DNA of 64,000 bases from Isoetes taiwanensis (Eukaryota; Streptophyta; Lycopodiopsida; Isoetales; Isoetaceae), in the NCBI GenBank assembly GCA_021234155.1, contig JAJEKV010000024.1:13242913-13306912 (forward strand). The letters run 5' to 3'. Positions 32,882 to 43,465 of this stretch are shown here, piece by piece. A program made the translations under genes and the position numbers. The notes beneath the pieces were generated by a model, which saw nothing but the letters and a program-made list of their open reading frames with translations, was not told where the DNA came from and did not search any database. Numbering within the stretch: the first letter of the stretch is position 1; each line of letters opens with the position of its first letter.

Positions 32882-32895
32882 GGCCTCTCGAGGCC
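32882..32895 (+). other. LINE 3'-end hairpin (LINE B)
   Basis: GGCCT-CTCG-AGGCC: perfect 5-bp stem, 4-nt loop, 21 nt after the ORF2 stop and about 20 nt before the AAATA tail. Confidence 0.75.
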
Positions 32896-32942
32896 CAAGA
32901 GAGCAATAGACAAATAAATAAATAAATAAAAAAAAAAATAAT

Positions 32943-33306
32943 TACTAGTAACCTAGCAACAATATGTTTTTACGCTGAAACCTCAGAGTCCATGTGTCCA
33001 GCTGGATCCTAGTCCAAGAGGAGCTCAACATCTAAGGAGGAGTTAGTAATGCAAATGGCTACCATCACCTTTGCAAAATGTCAATGTCTTAAAATAGCAA
33101 CTTTGATTGATTGTAAAAACATGACTTTCAAGTATGATTTAAGCCACTTCACCCTCTGGCCATGGAGGGCAACCCTCCGTGTGCAGCACCTTGTTTTTTT
33201 TTCTTTTTCTTTTTCTTTTTTTTTTTTTTTGTTCCGTGTGGTATTTTTTCTCCGCCGCAATTCTAAGACATCTTAATCACGTAGCTTGAAGGGTTCCTCC
33301 TCTGCT
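32943..33306 (+). repeat. Block B right segment S (also 48230-48590 and part at 43472-43553)
   Basis: Runs from TACTAGTAACCTAGC through CCATGGAGGGCAACCCTCCG (GGAGGG-CAA-CCCTCC hairpin), GCAGCACCTTG and a pyrimidine run of about 40 bp, ending CCTCCTCTGCT. The 90 bp around the hairpin occur again, slightly diverged, immediately left of block B2. The hairpin followed by a T-rich tract resembles the 3' end of a short retroelement, but no A/B boxes were found. Confidence 0.7.
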
Positions 33307-33396
33307 TCATTTCCTCTTTTAGGCATTTTCTTGAAGTAATGAATTGTGCTTATTCTTATAGAGAGTCTTTGTCTGATTGGCTGCAAAAATGGGCAT

Positions 33397-33690
33397 TTTA
33401 AAAGTCCCGAGGGATATCCAAGATTTTCTCTGATGCTTCGAAATGTTCCTTGCAACAATTGGTCATATATATGCATTCCCATATAAAAAGTATGCAGAAG
33501 CTAATATTGATGGCTCTTCTGGCATGCCTGGCAGTGTTGTTCATGCACTGAACTTCCATGGCGCGGGCCTCGTGATATTGTTCAGTCTGATTTGGACAAA
33601 AAATGACAAATGTTCAACTGCAGTTTGCCCAACATATCATGATTATGTTCTTTACAGCAATAGTGGTGATCTGTGCCTATTGGTAAAGGA
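33397..33690 (+). pseudogene. LAZ1/DUF300 fragment, copy 2
   Basis: Same content as 22458-22750, including the in-frame TGA before CFEMFLATIGHIYAF. It differs mainly around 33557-33585, where the first copy carries CAG/CTG-like triplets. Confidence 0.72.
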
Positions 33691-33717
33691 ATGGATACTC
33701 TGCATTGACATAACAAT

Positions 33718-34377
33718 ATGTTTGGAGCTGGCAAATTGATGAAGCATATGCTGCTGAGCTATCTTCCTTGGATACTAGAAAATTGGGTGATTCAGGAAAT
33801 GCGAAAGCTAGCAAATATGTCAACTTTAGAAAGTGGAAGCAGAAACAACATTGTCTTGTATGTTTCTGGCTCGGCACATAGCTGCTGCTGCAAGGCAATT
33901 GCCCAGAATTTGGAGATGGGTCAGGCCCTTTCTATGAAGAATCTTACTCTGCGTCTTGCCAGCATTCTACGAGAACACGGACATGCAGAGGCATTATGGA
34001 AAGGAAGAATCATCCATGCAGATATGCTTGTCAATTGCCTTGGCAATGATACATTTCTGGCTAACCATCTTGTCATAATATATGGGAAATGTGGTAGTAT
34101 GGAAGATGCCATATGTGTGTTTGAGAAAGTGTCTGAGAGAAATGTTGTTTCTTGGAACGTTATGATAATGGCATATGCACAACGTGGAAGTGGCAAAGAG
34201 GCCATTTTGCTTTACAGACAAATGCAACAGGAAGGCGTGGTGCCAGATAAAATTATATTTATTACAGTAGTCAAGGCCTGCAACAATGTAGCTCAAGGTA
34301 AATTATGCGCACGCATACTATCAGCTATGGATTTGATTTGGATCTTGTTGTGGGCACTAGTCTTGTGGAAATGTATA
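33718..34377 (+). pseudogene. PPR protein (PLS class), 5' part, copy 2
   Basis: Identical in its 231-codon frame to 22779-23474: IYGKCGSMEDAICVFEKVSE, RNVVSWNVMIMAYAQRGSGK, QMQQEGVVPDKIIFITVVKA. It loses frame near 34297 and is cut by LINE C at about 34377 in the unit LVVGTSLVEMYI. Confidence 0.86.
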
Positions 34378-34415
34378 TTTCATGTCCCAAGTATACAAAT
34401 ACTTGGGACATGAAA
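34378..34415. repeat. 17-bp perfect inverted repeat at the LINE C 5' junction (copy 2)
   Basis: Arms 34378-34394 and 34399-34415, loop ACAA; same as 23439-23476. Confidence 0.88.
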
Positions 34416-35374
34416 TATTTTCCGGCCGCAAACCTTGGACGAAAGGTGTTGATATTAGACATGCAGCAGCCTTGAAGGCGTTCTATGCTCTTGCAAACAT
34501 TTGTCGTCATGCGCACATCACTTACTGGCCTCTCCGGAAAAAGCTGTTTGAGTTGTAACACCTGTCATTTTATATGCTAGCGAAGGGCCTTCACTATGTA
34601 GGTCTAAATGGCTGGAACTTGAATCTATCCAGAAGACTTGGCTGCACATGACCTTAAAGGTGAAGAGAGCAGTCCCTTATGAAGTGATGCTATATGATAG
34701 CGGCTCATATCCGCTGGAAATTCAGTCCATGAGCAATGTCTTGAGATACTTGGATCAAAAGAAGAGAGTAAATGATGAATCTCTGATATGCTTGACTCTT
34801 AATGCAGCTGTGAAATTAGAGGCCGATGGCAAAAGCGGTTGGTACAAGGATTTGAACAAATGGTTTAACCATTGGAACTTGGCCATCTCCCCATACTCGG
34901 ATGAGTTTAAGGTACGTGCCTTCGATGCATATTGTGACTTATCCAACAAAAAGAAGCTGCAATATTACATTAGAGACTTTAACCCTAAGCGCACTCATAG
35001 TATACAACCATATCTGCGCCTACGTAGCAGGTTCCCTGGGCAGATACGAGCAATTGCATGTATGCGGATGAGCTCCCACCGTCTAATGATTGAGAAAGGT
35101 AGATGGATGAAGCTGGAAGAAGATCACAGAATTTGTATCTGTAAGGAAGGGGTAGAATCCGAGCATCACGCTATCTACCTATGTCATAGGCATGATGCTC
35201 TACGTGCCAAATATTCTATGATACCCTGGAATTTACCCATGGACGAGTTGTTGCAACATCATCCTGCACTTCCTCATTTGGGTTGTTTCCTTCGGGAACT
35301 CTTGCATGACACAAGAGATAAAGAAGTATAATTGCTGACAACTTTTGTGACATATTATGGCATGTTTGTCCCAT

Positions 35375-35386
35375 AGCCTACGGGCT
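35375..35386 (+). other. LINE 3'-end hairpin (LINE C)
   Basis: AGCC-TACG-GGCT: perfect 4-bp stem with 4-nt loop, followed by TTTAGTTGGACGTTAATAAA and the TTA tail. Confidence 0.72.
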
Positions 35387-35407
35387 TTTAGTTGGACGTT
35401 AATAAAC

Positions 35408-35548
<141 letters not shown>

Positions 35549-36830
35549 GATAGCCTGGAGGATGTGAAGTGGTTGTTTGATAACCTACCCAAGAGAGATA
35601 TTATATTATGGAATCAGGGAGTGTTTGCCAAGTAGATCCACTTAGTTCAGCATTATTGAAGCATGCACCTGTCTAGCATCTCTACCACAGGGAAAATGAA
35701 TTCATGCTTATGTCATTAGTAGCCCACTGGATTCAGGTCTTATCATGGAAACTGCATTATTAAACATGTATGGCAAAGGTGGAAGTATAACTGATGCACA
35801 TGTTTTGTTTGACAGAATGTTGCATCGCAATGAGGTGACTTGGAATACTATTATCACAATATGTGCACAGAATGGGCAAGGTGTTATTGCACTAAAACTC
35901 TGGCAAATGCAATTAGATGGAGTGCAACCAGATAAAGTCTCTTACATTAGCATTCTTGATGTGTGTGCGGGAATGGCAGCAATCTCAGAAGGAATTAAGA
36001 TTCATGAGCATGCAAGTGATATGCGGTTGGACACTGATATTGTAGTTGGAAGTGCACTTGTAAATATGTATGCCAAATGTGGGAGAGTTGAGGATGCAGA
36101 AAATGTGTTTCACGATTTATATGAAAGAAATATAATAACTTGGAATACCTTGATTTCAGTATATGCTCAGCAGGAACAAGGAATGAAGGCACTTCGCTTA
36201 TTTCGCCAAATGAAAAATGACGGTATCAAGCCCGATGAGGACGATATTCCAAAGCATTCTTGATGCATGTTCTAGCATTGCAGCATTGGCAGAGGGTCGT
36301 CTAATCAATGCTCATATAATCCGCGATGGTTACCAATTAAATCCTGTGGTTAAGACGGCACTTATTAGCATGTATGGAAAATGTGGAGTCTAGGAAAGGC
36401 GTGGTTACTGTTCAGTGAAATGCAGAAAAAAGATACTATTTCATGGACATGTATGATTGTTGCATTTGCTCAACATGGACATGTAGAAGATGCTTTTGAT
36501 CTTTTTCAGGATATGCAGTTTAAACACGTAAGGCCGAACAGTGTGACCTATGTCAGCATTCTGTTTGCTTGCAACCATGCAGGCTTGATTGTTGAGGGCT
36601 TCCATGCTTTTTTCTCTCTCGTCGAAAATACAACACATCGACCTACATCCGAGCACTTTGGATGTGTGGTCAATCTTCTTGGTCATGTTGGATGGCTGGA
36701 TGAGGCAGAGGACTTAATCACTGGAATACCCATTGAACCTATCATCACTGAGTGGATGGTTTTGCTTGGTGCATGTACTGGGCACTCTGATGTGTTAGAG
36801 GCAGGAAGGCATAGAAGATGCTCTTTGTGA
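35549..36830 (+). pseudogene. PPR protein (PLS class), 3' part, copy 2
   Basis: Resumes the interrupted unit as SLEDVKWLFDNLPKRDIILW, passes stops near 35633-35720, then ETALLNMYGKGGSITDAHVL, MLHRNEVTWNTIITICAQNG and onward as in copy 1. A frame change at about 36240 (GACGATATTCCAAAGC against GACGTATATTCCAGC) and a TAG at 36391 follow. The last frame (36381-36830) carries the E-domain-like end WLDEAEDLITGIPIEP. It would have been an organelle-targeted RNA-editing type PPR. No transit peptide or DYW domain can be assigned. Confidence 0.87.
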
Positions 36831-38640
36831 GGTACAATTGGTGGTCAAAATTCATCTAACATCTAATTATGCAGAGAAGAACACAATAGAATAAGTTTGT
36901 CATATCCAGCAATATGATAAGCACTAACTAAATTTCAAGCGTCGATAATGCGGTGAAGCGATAATAGTAATGGACATTTGAAAGCATATAAAGTAGGATC
37001 GTCACCCGCGGCAAAAGAACGAACCACTGTAATATTAGCTCCTAAATACTCATTCCGTTTTTTTAATGCTTAATTTAATGGACTTAAGATCATCATAATA
37101 TGATCCATGAGACTTTAACACGTAGAGGCATTACAAAATCAACAAAGATAATGAATTTTCTCGTCTTCTTTGTTCGCGCCAGCACCATGAACTTATGATG
37201 CAACACTGGAAAATGGACTTTGCTGGCCTATCAATTTTAAAAATGTTTTGTCCAATTTCTAAGCGACGCAAAACCAATGCCTTTGAAGTTAAGTTTCGAT
37301 TTGATAGTTAATGTTACAGAAGACATAAAAAGGCTTGAAGAGGACACATGATTCAAACTTAGATACTTTCTCACAATTACCTTGACGCTCTAGGTTTTGT
37401 CAATATTTATTGATACCATTGTTTTTAAAACAAAAGATACAAATCTGATGCTAATTGTTGCTTCTATAGTAGGACTGACTATTAATCTATGGAATTCCTA
37501 AGTGACTGGAGAATATGGGAATATATTCTTTTGGAGGGAAAAAGTTCTCAAGCTTGCATTTGTCTTCTAAATATTATGTTTTAAATGGTATTTACTGATA
37601 AGACCTCAAATATTTGCAGGGAGACGATGTAAGTTTGAAGTTGTTGTTGAAGCTGGATTTTGCCTTAGAGAGCCTCCTGGACCACAAGATTGCTCGCAAA
37701 TTAAAGTAGCAGTACTTCCTTATTCAATTTTTGTGAGGCAACAAATATCAAAGGTAGTTTAGTGATCAATAGAGTGGTACTTCAATGAAGCAAAATCTTT
37801 CTAAAAAGGCTCAAATTTAGAGCATCCAGAGATAGTTGAATTTTATGGAAAGAACAAATAGGGGGAACACACTAACTCTAAAGAAGTTACTTCGCTATGA
37901 AACAGGTAAATAGTGAAGAAAAGATGTTGTAACTACGGGTAAGAACAATAAATTTGACTACGTATGTGCATGATGTGTCGTAGTAGTTGGCCAAAGACCA
38001 AAAGAAGAGTTTGTTTGACATTTTTTAACTATGCAGCTATCAATCAAACTTTTTATATCTCACCGTAGATACTATACTCTGGCGTCTTTATAATATACCC
38101 AAGTAATATTTCATGGAGTAAATTAGCATTTGTGGTTGGGTTTTATACCATCACTGGATCACTATGAGGAGCTAATTAAGATGTAGATGCCAAGTCATAT
38201 ACGAATGTTGAATGTTGCTGAAGTAATTAAGATGAACCGACTGGCACGTTAAGAAGTTAAATATGTATGCCATCATTTTCACAAGTGGAAGAGGAAAAGA
38301 AACTGACAACTTAAATATTTACATCATCATTTTCACAAGTGGACGAGCTTATATGCATATAAGTTATGGCATAGTAATTGTTGTGTACGTTCTTTAATGT
38401 TTTATGTTATTATTAGGTGAGTAAAGATCCCATTGTTTTGTAACATTCTTTTTGTCAATGGTTTAAAACAAAGCTTTATTTCCTACAAGATATTACAATA
38501 GGCACACATGGGATATATGTCTTTAGGAAAATCCATTAAGCCCATCTTTCATCTTTGCAATATTTCATATTTAATTTGCAAGAGTCATGGACGCAGTTTT
38601 CATCTTTTATTTGCACACACAATTAACATCTAAGTATTTT
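36831..38640. other. Block A non-coding tail, copy 2
   Basis: Same as 25289-27101. The interval 36930-37150 holds the densest differences from copy 1, nearly all at CAG/CTG triplets in copy 1. Confidence 0.5.
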
Positions 38641-39412
38641 TGGGTTGCCCCTAAGGGGGCAAACCCTCGTTTATGTGGGTTTGTGGCATATTCCATGTAT
38701 ATGCCAATATATACTCGGAATATACCTATGACTGCTAAAAACCCACTATGGGATGTAAACTGGCGGTGGCTTCTGAACTGGACAACCACTCTCGAAACCG
38801 GCTAACCGGAGAGGCTTCTTTCCTCATCTTCTTATTTGTAGTCGTCCAAGGGTGTGGCAGGCATTTTCCTCTGGCTTCCAAGATCGTGGCAGGTATTTAC
38901 TCTGCCTTCCATGATTTGCTTAACTGGAAATCGAAGAAGAGTATTTTTTCTTCAAATTGCACTGTTCTATTCTATTGGGGTCTTCTTTCACGAACGACCT
39001 CTTCTTAGTATGTTAAATCATCTTTGCTCTAAATTTGGGTCTTGTTTATTGTTTTCGGTTAATTTTTATTAATTTCATGTGAAGCAGTTCATGTTTCTGA
39101 TACTCGCGTGTCTTGTCAGGCTGTTGGCATAGAGGGGGATATGCGTAAAACAGAGGATGCATCTCGTGTGGTGGAAGAAACTGTTGCAAATTTTGGGAGG
39201 CTTGATATTCTTGTGAATGGAGCGGCTGGAAATTTTCTTGTTGCTGCAGAGGATGTTGCTTCAAATGGTTTTCGTACAGGTATTTGAGTGCAATATAGCT
39301 GTTTGCAATATGCAGTGGCATTAGCATAATGTTATAATGATCTTTCTTTCTACCTGCCCTTGGCAAACTATGCATTTGATATTATAGTTCAACACATGAA
39401 TTCTTTACAAAT
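38637..39412 (+). repeat. Repeat G plus first copy of a 745-bp tandem duplication
   Basis: From GGGTTGCCCCTAAGG through CTGTAAACTGGCGG-like sequence to the dienoyl-CoA reductase exon at 39120-39279 and on to TTCTTTACAAATG. The second copy is 39413-40159. Offset is 745 bp at the exon. Confidence 0.9.
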
Positions 39413-40566
39413 GAAACCCTCGTTTATGTGGGTTTGTATTCCATGTATATGCCAATATATACTCGGAATATACCTATGACTGCTAAAAACCCACTATGGG
39501 ATGTAAACTGGCGGTGGCTTCTGAACTGGACAACCACTCTCGAAACCGGCTAACCGGAGAGGCTTCTTTCCTCATCTTCTTATTTGTAGTCGTCCAAGGG
39601 CGTGGCAGGCATTTTCCTCTGGCTTCCAAGATCGTGGCAGGTATTTACTCTGCCTTCCATGATTTGCTTAACTGGAAATCGAAGAAGAGTATTTTTTCTT
39701 CAAATTGCACTGTTCTATTCAACTGGGTCTTCTTCTGAACAGCCTCTTCTTAGTATGTTAAATCATCTTTGCTCTAAATTTGGGTCTTGTTTATTGTTTT
39801 CGGTTAATTTTTATTAATTTCATGTGAAGCAGTTCATGTTTCTGATACTCGCGTGTCTTGTCAGGCTGTTGGCATAGAGGGGGATATGCGTAAAACAGAG
39901 GATGCATCTCGTGTGGTGGAAGAAACTGTTGCAAATTTTGGGAGGCTTGATATTCTTGTGAATGGAGCGGCTGGAAATTTTCTTGTTGCTGCAGAGGATG
40001 TTGCTTCAAATGGTTTTCGTACAGGTATTTGAGTGCAATATAGCTGTTTGCAATATGCAGTGGCATTAGCATAATGTTATAATGATCTTTCTTTCTACCT
40101 GCCCTTGGCAAACTATGCATTTGATATTATAGTTCAACACATGAATTCTTTACAAATGATGGAACCGTCCACACCTAGCACGTGTTCATGATATGCTTAG
40201 GAATTTCATGTTTCTGTTTTAGAAAGGCTTGTCATTCTAAATTAAAGTTCTAAACTAAATTAAATTCTAAAGTGTAGATATTGGATGGGAATTTTTCTTC
40301 AGTTGTAGTCCACAGGCCTTACAACAATAACTTCTAACCATTCAAATGTGTATTTTCTTCATTTGTAACGCCACTCATCATGGAATGATCCATCTAACTC
40401 CTGTCTTTGACTGAGTGCAGTAACAGATATTGATACTGTTGGCACATTCACAATGTCCCGTGCGGCTTTTCCCTACCTGAAATTTGGCAGCCAAGGGACA
40501 CATCAGAAGGTGGTGTCATATTGAATATAAGCGCAACACTTCAATACACAGCTGCATGGTATCAGA
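39120..40566 (+). pseudogene. Peroxisomal 2,4-dienoyl-CoA reductase (SDR) exons, one duplicated
   Basis: Exon at 39120-39279 (CAG before, GTATTT after) reads VGIEGDMRKTEDASRVVEET, then FGRLDILVNGAAGNFLVAAE and NGFRT. The NGAAGNF block is typical of DECR2-type short-chain reductases. The exon and its flanks are repeated exactly at 39865-40024. A following exon (40421 to about 40566) reads VTDIDTVGTFTMSRAAFPYL and, after a small frame shift, GGVILNISATLQYTAAWYQ, still homologous. Catalytic Tyr/Lys exons are absent and the sequence runs into a glutaredoxin-family gene at about 40570. The enzyme normally acts in peroxisomal oxidation of unsaturated fatty acids; this copy is broken. Confidence 0.87.
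39413..40159 (+). repeat. Second copy of the 745-bp tandem duplication
   Basis: Matches 38665-39412 with few differences; one is at 39720-39740, where copy 1 has CTATTGGGGTCTTCTTTCAC. Left junction ...TACAAATGAAACCCTCG. Confidence 0.9.
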
Positions 40567-40569
40567 TTC

Positions 40570-41562
40570 AAAAAAGAGAATTGGCACTCTGTTGGAAGCA
40601 AAAAAGGAGGCAGTATTGCAACACCTCAGAGGCAGAAACTTTCTTTTAAGATTGGTAATATATTCTGCAGAGATGCCTCTGATGTTAAACCCTTGATGCC
40701 TTTGAGAAATATAGAAAATCACTGTCCAAAATCTCCCATAACACCTGGAGGACTGAAAAATCCAGGTAATAAGCTGAAACACTTTGTAGCAGATTCACCT
40801 TCTGCTAGACAAAAGTTGTGCACTCCATCTCCAAGGAAAAGTTCTTATGTTTATAACAGGGGATTCTGCACACCTAAGAAAGATTCTACTCCTCCTGCCA
40901 ACGAAGAAGCTAGAAGTCCAGTTTTTGATCCTAATTACTAGCATCAATAGAAAAAGCTTTCAAACAGGTTACTGTGGAGGATTGGAATGCTAGAACATGG
41001 TTTGATTTAAGCACTTCTACATCATGGAGCACATCTAATGAGGGCACCCCTCTTGTGAGCAGGCAAACACGTTCTGATAAGCATTTCCTTGCAGGAGCTG
41101 GGTCTGCCATGAAAGGAAATAAGATATATGACACTGGCTTTTGGGAAAATTTATGGTCCTTCAAAGATGGATTTTCAGACAGAAATAATGTTCCTGCTGC
41201 TGCTCCTGGTGCCTATGCTGCTAGTGGTGGTCCTGCTAAAAAGGTTTCTTTTCCCAAGGTATCCCCTATTGATTTTGAAGCAAAGAAACTGATTTCCTGT
41301 GCCTAGGTTGTTTATTAAGGGCAGATACATTGGAGGGTCAGAACAGGTTGCCAAACTACATGAAGAAGGCAAGCTAGTAAAGCTCTTGGAGGGCATTCCT
41401 AAAGAAGACCCTTTTAAGATATGTGATGGATGTGGAGGCCTCAGATTCATCCCTTGTTTGGAGTGCAGTGGAAGCTGCAAACTTGTTTCAGAAGGAGGTG
41501 TGGTCTCTAGATGTCCTGACTGTAATGAAAACGGCCTCATTAGATGCCCTATATGCTGCTGA
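40570..41562 (+). pseudogene. Plant glutaredoxin-like (At5g39865 family) gene lacking the CxxC half
   Basis: Frame 1 (to 40941) has SIATPQRQKLSFKIG-like and SPITPGGLKNPGNKLKHF, a family-type variable N-terminus. Frame 2 (about 40944-41290) has IEKAFKQVTVEDWNARTW and TGFWENLWSFKDGFS. Frame 3 (41299-41562) has PRLFIKGRYIGGSEQVAKLH, then the C-terminal zinc-finger-like CDGCGGLRFIPCLECSGSC and CPDCNENGLIRCPICC-stop. In intact members a glutaredoxin domain with its redox cysteine region lies before PR(L/V)FIKGRYIGG; about 60 residues are missing at 41290. Frameshifts lie near 40935 and 41290. The family is usually intronless, so the lack of introns does not prove a retrocopy. It is fused upstream to the reductase exon. 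Confidence 0.85.
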
Positions 41563-42850
41563 ATTTAGACAGATATATTCATTTACAATATTTATTCACA
41601 ATTCTTTACATACACTGTAAGATTTCCATGCTGCTATAAATAAATGTTGAATATGTTACATACCCCTTAGCTTGCATGCAAGTCATTCTGCTTGGACTAA
41701 TTTATTGCCATAGCTTGTTTTGACCCAAAATGCTGCTGAAACGGAGATTTGTTTATAATGCACAGTTATATATCTTCACATATTTTCATGCAGATACAAA
41801 TTGATATTAAATATGTTTGTATCCGTTAGCCTGCAAATGCATTTGGACCAAATTAGTGGCTGGCAGACTAGAATAATATATTCGGCCGGACTAGCCAAAA
41901 ACACCAAGATGACCCGTTGATCAGCCGTCAGGCCAATCATTTCATGAGCAAAACCTCGAAACAAGGGGTTTCCTCTGACAAGACAACATGCTTTATTGTA
42001 GCATGTAAATCAGAGAGAAGGTTGAAAACAAATGTCATTACATTGTCTTGTAATGAAATCACTAAGTAAAGTGGGTATATTGCAATGGAACATTGTATTG
42101 CCGAGTTGATTGAAAGGTTAAGATTGAATCCATTCTTTTTTTCCACTCATCTAATGATAACTATGGTTTGACCGAACATTTGATCAATTTTAGGTAATAA
42201 CAATGGTTAACCCAAGATTTGATCAATTTTAGTATGATACCATGGATCTAGCCCTTTCTATTTGAGGGAATTTCTATGTGTTATGCAAATCATGTATTGT
42301 ACCACTTACTTTTAAAAACAAAAGATCCCAAACCATCTGAACTATAGGATATACCCTAAAGCAACATGAGCCGTAGGATCTCGCACCGATGATCCAGATT
42401 GAGCGCGTCAGGCATAAGAACATATATTTATTAGATATAACAAATTAACTATGCTAGAATTTCCTCAAGCAGAAACTTTAACTCAATACGACATCCTAGA
42501 TTGCAATGCAGTACCACATCCTAGATTGCAGTTTATTGAAAAGTCTTTGTCCAACAATAAAGTAAAATCCTGGTCACAATCTACCATGATTTATACATTG
42601 ATTTCAAGTTTATAAGCTATTGCATCTCAAGCCATTGATTAATAATAATGAACCTGCCATATGAATGTTACTAGATAATATGAAGAAAGCGTCTACTAAG
42701 GTTTTGTTTATAAGTTGTTGTTCTAAGAGAGCAATGTTAGAAATGATACTAAAATGATATTGTCCAATAGATGCATTAACTTTGAGGTATTGAAGGTCTT
42801 GACTATGTAGTCAAATTATTAAATTTGAATACCCATGTCTTGTTACATTG
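41563..42850. other. Intergenic, no gene recognised
   Basis: AT-rich. Only short unconserved frames. The first part may be the 3' UTR of the glutaredoxin-like gene. Confidence 0.4.
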
Positions 42851-43019
42851 TACATGCACCATGATGGTTGTCTCAATGCACTATGATGGTCGTGTCCACC
42901 TTTATGTTAGATGCGGTTGTTCATATAAGCCCATGGATGGAAGTTGCACACCAATGTATTGGAACCGAGAGTATGCTTTTGTGCCTAGTTAAGAAAAAAT
43001 ACTAGACCATAGATGCTTC

Positions 43020-43137
43020 ATGTGATGACCTGTACCTTAAACTTGAGCAGGATATAATGCAGTTCTAGGAAAAGGGAGAAGTCATCCTAGTTGGTGACCT
43101 TAACAGTAGAATAAATAAGAAGCAAGCAACTACCTAT
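43020..43137 (+). mobile_element. LINE endonuclease scrap
   Basis: The frame reads YLKLEQDIMQF, a TAG, then EKGEVILVGDLNSRINKKQA. GD(L/F)N-(S/A)R is the conserved catalytic block of LINE apurinic endonucleases. The surroundings are too decayed to delimit. Confidence 0.55.
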
Positions 43138-43465
43138 ACATGTTTGCTCATGCCAAGTTTTTGCTTCCTGCACTTTGATAGCAGTGAATGCTGCATTAAG
43201 ATTGGATGCCCAACACAGCTGATAGATATTGCCAGCCCTGGCAATGATCTCCTCATGCTTGTTTTTGATAATACATCGTCCATTGCCAAAATTTATGAAA
43301 TAGTGCGCATCATCCATCTTGGAAATGGACAAGAGGTTGGCTTCAAGGTCTGGTACATGCAGCACATTCTTAAGAAAGAGCCCGCCTTGTGGCAGTGCAA
43401 GGTTCATACTGTCAACTCCTGCAATGTCCAGTTTTCCTTTTCCTATCCTTGCTTTTCTGCCTTGA
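43085..43465 (-). mobile_element. Ty1/Copia fragment (GAG-pre-integrase region)
   Basis: The minus-strand frame carries LALPQGGLFLKNVLHVPDLE, then ANLLSISKMDDAHYFINFGN, GRCIIKNKHEEIIARAG and KVQEAKTWHEQ. This is the junction between protease and integrase of Copia polyproteins (L-x-DVLHVP-x-L-x-NLLS(V/I)SKL..., then the W-H of the pre-integrase zinc domain). Only about 125 codons remain and no LTR was found. Confidence 0.82.

Larger units (their letters stand above)
28916..32937 (+). mobile_element. LINE B: near full-length L1-like retrotransposon
   Basis: 4022 bp between 5-bp direct repeats ATAAT (28911-28915 and 32938-32942). The uninterrupted target is kept at 48225-48229. Order: 57-nt 5' UTR with a (here imperfect) hairpin; ORF1 with coiled coil and RRM-like domain; a single in-frame TAG; ORF2 with apurinic endonuclease, reverse transcriptase and C-terminal zinc knuckle; a 3' UTR of about 55 nt ending in a tetraloop hairpin and an AATA-rich tail. 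No RNase H domain was seen. ORF1 and the endonuclease carry frame breaks here but are intact in the partial copy at 45383-46994. Nearly all breaks fall at CAG/CTG sites or a homopolymer. Confidence 0.93.
27102..33306 (+). repeat. Duplicated block B, copy 1 (B1), LINE-filled
   Basis: Starts AAAGGTAGCTGGTGTAAATT. It shares 27102-30525 with B2 (43554-46994), and 27681-28915 plus 32938-33304 with B3 (46995-48590). Contains LINE B (28916-32937). Exon-like open stretches at 27777-27968 and 28414-28716 recur in the other copies but match no family I know. Right end ...CCTCTGCTT|CATTTCCTC joins block A2. Confidence 0.92.

Noticed and set aside
32943-33230. Segment S as a SINE
   Set aside because: It has a hairpin and pyrimidine tail but no recognisable A and B boxes and no target duplication, so it was kept as a plain repeat.
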